DNA from: Planctomycetales bacterium
GTDB taxonomy: Bacteria > 4484-113 > JAFGCY01
Length of the DNA stretch: 12,389 nt
Assembly: GCA_024645305.1 (NCBI GenBank)
Contig: JAHEFU010000029.1
Span: 1-12,389 of the forward strand
Direction of reading: 5' to 3'
A model generated the notes under the pieces. That model saw only the letters and a list, made by a program, of their open reading frames with translations. It was not told where the DNA came from and did no database searches. Within the stretch, counting starts at the first letter, position 1; the number at the start of each line of letters is the position of its first letter. Position numbers and translations under genes: made by a program. This document shows positions 12,137 to 12,389 of the stretch, in pieces.

Positions 12137-12389
12137 CTAGTCGAAGTTCTCGTACCACTTGTACCAGTGCTGGTAGCGGTTGGCCTGCGGGTTGATCAGG
12201 TACATCTCGTAGTTGGCCTTGACCCCGCCCGGTGCATCCATCTGCTTGATGGCGCTGTAGGCGGCCTGCTCGCACAGCTCCTCTTCCTCCCAGCCACCCG
12301 GCGCCTGGTTGAAGGCATGCAGCTCGATGTGGCGCAGCTCATGCACAAGCACCCCGGCGTAAATGAACACATCGCGGTCGTAGTAGCTG
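12137..12389 (-). CDS. C-terminal part of a putative HExxH metalloprotein (partial)
   Basis: The frame is open through the right edge of the window, so only the last 83 codons plus the first base of another are seen; an inner GTG at 12370 is not a convincing start because coding-like sequence (SYYDRD) continues upstream. VLVHELRHIELHAF contains the zinc-binding HELRH, and EEEELCEQAAYSAIKQM about 17 residues later offers a third ligand Glu, as in small gluzincin-like proteases. The C-terminus is aromatic (NRYQHWYKWYENFD). The missing 5' part decides whether it is a secreted protease or a different protein. Confidence 0.7.
   Translation of the reverse strand, partial: SYYDRDVFIYAGVLVHELRHIELHAFNQAPGGWEEEELCEQAAYSAIKQMDAPGGVKANYEMYLINPQANRYQHWYKWYENFD

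Overview
The window is GC-rich, mostly single-copy chromosomal DNA from a Gram-negative bacterium. Evidence for this is the two lipoprotein signal peptides, a Sec-exported protein, a nonulosonate synthase, a YjfB-type motility protein and NusB. The phylum cannot be fixed from the sequence; a proteobacterium or a similar GC-rich Gram-negative is most likely. There is no transposase, integrase, CRISPR array or tRNA, and I recognise no complete conserved operon. Genes stand singly or in pairs on both strands, with short or overlapping convergent 3' ends.

The most striking feature is at the left end. An AhpD/carboxymuconolactone-decarboxylase-family gene (204-743, minus) is interrupted by an in-frame TGA exactly at the second cysteine of the family CxxC motif (C-P-Y-TGA). 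The frame continues for 98 conserved codons. A hairpin with an AGGUG loop follows the TGA in the same register as the E. coli fdhF SECIS element. I read this as a CxxU selenoprotein that a standard gene caller would report as an 82-residue fragment. Downstream of its stop lies a small cluster of hairpins and 17-bp tandem repeats (37-198).

Next, on the plus strand, comes a probable structured RNA (about 897-1060). It has a long terminal stem, a wide central bubble and an upper stem, an architecture like 6S RNA, and it has its own -10 box. It runs directly into a thioredoxin-fold gene whose CxxC is SKPS, so that protein has no redox cysteines. Converging on it are mrp (Fe-S scaffold/carrier ATPase) and, upstream of mrp, an exported protein of unknown function. 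A 54-residue unknown small protein follows at 3976-4140.

The middle (4375-8086) concerns surface sugars and the envelope. It holds a NeuB-type nonulosonic acid synthase, two tandem paralogous lipoproteins (one overlapping the neuB 3' end by 54 bp), a FlaA1/CapE-type nucleotide-sugar 4,6-dehydratase, and a low-molecular-weight phosphatase with the YwlE-type CTGNTCRS loop. The synthase and dehydratase could both serve a nonulosonate or deoxy-amino-sugar glycan.

The right end has a DUF2156 (MprF C-terminal-like) acyl/aminoacyl-transferase-fold gene whose conserved N-terminus extends upstream of any ATG, GTG or TTG. It also has an MTA/SAH deaminase with a promoter placed for leaderless transcription, a YjfB-like motility protein, nusB with a strong promoter, a membrane-anchored protein coupled to nusB, and the 3' part of a gene with an HExxH motif running off the end.
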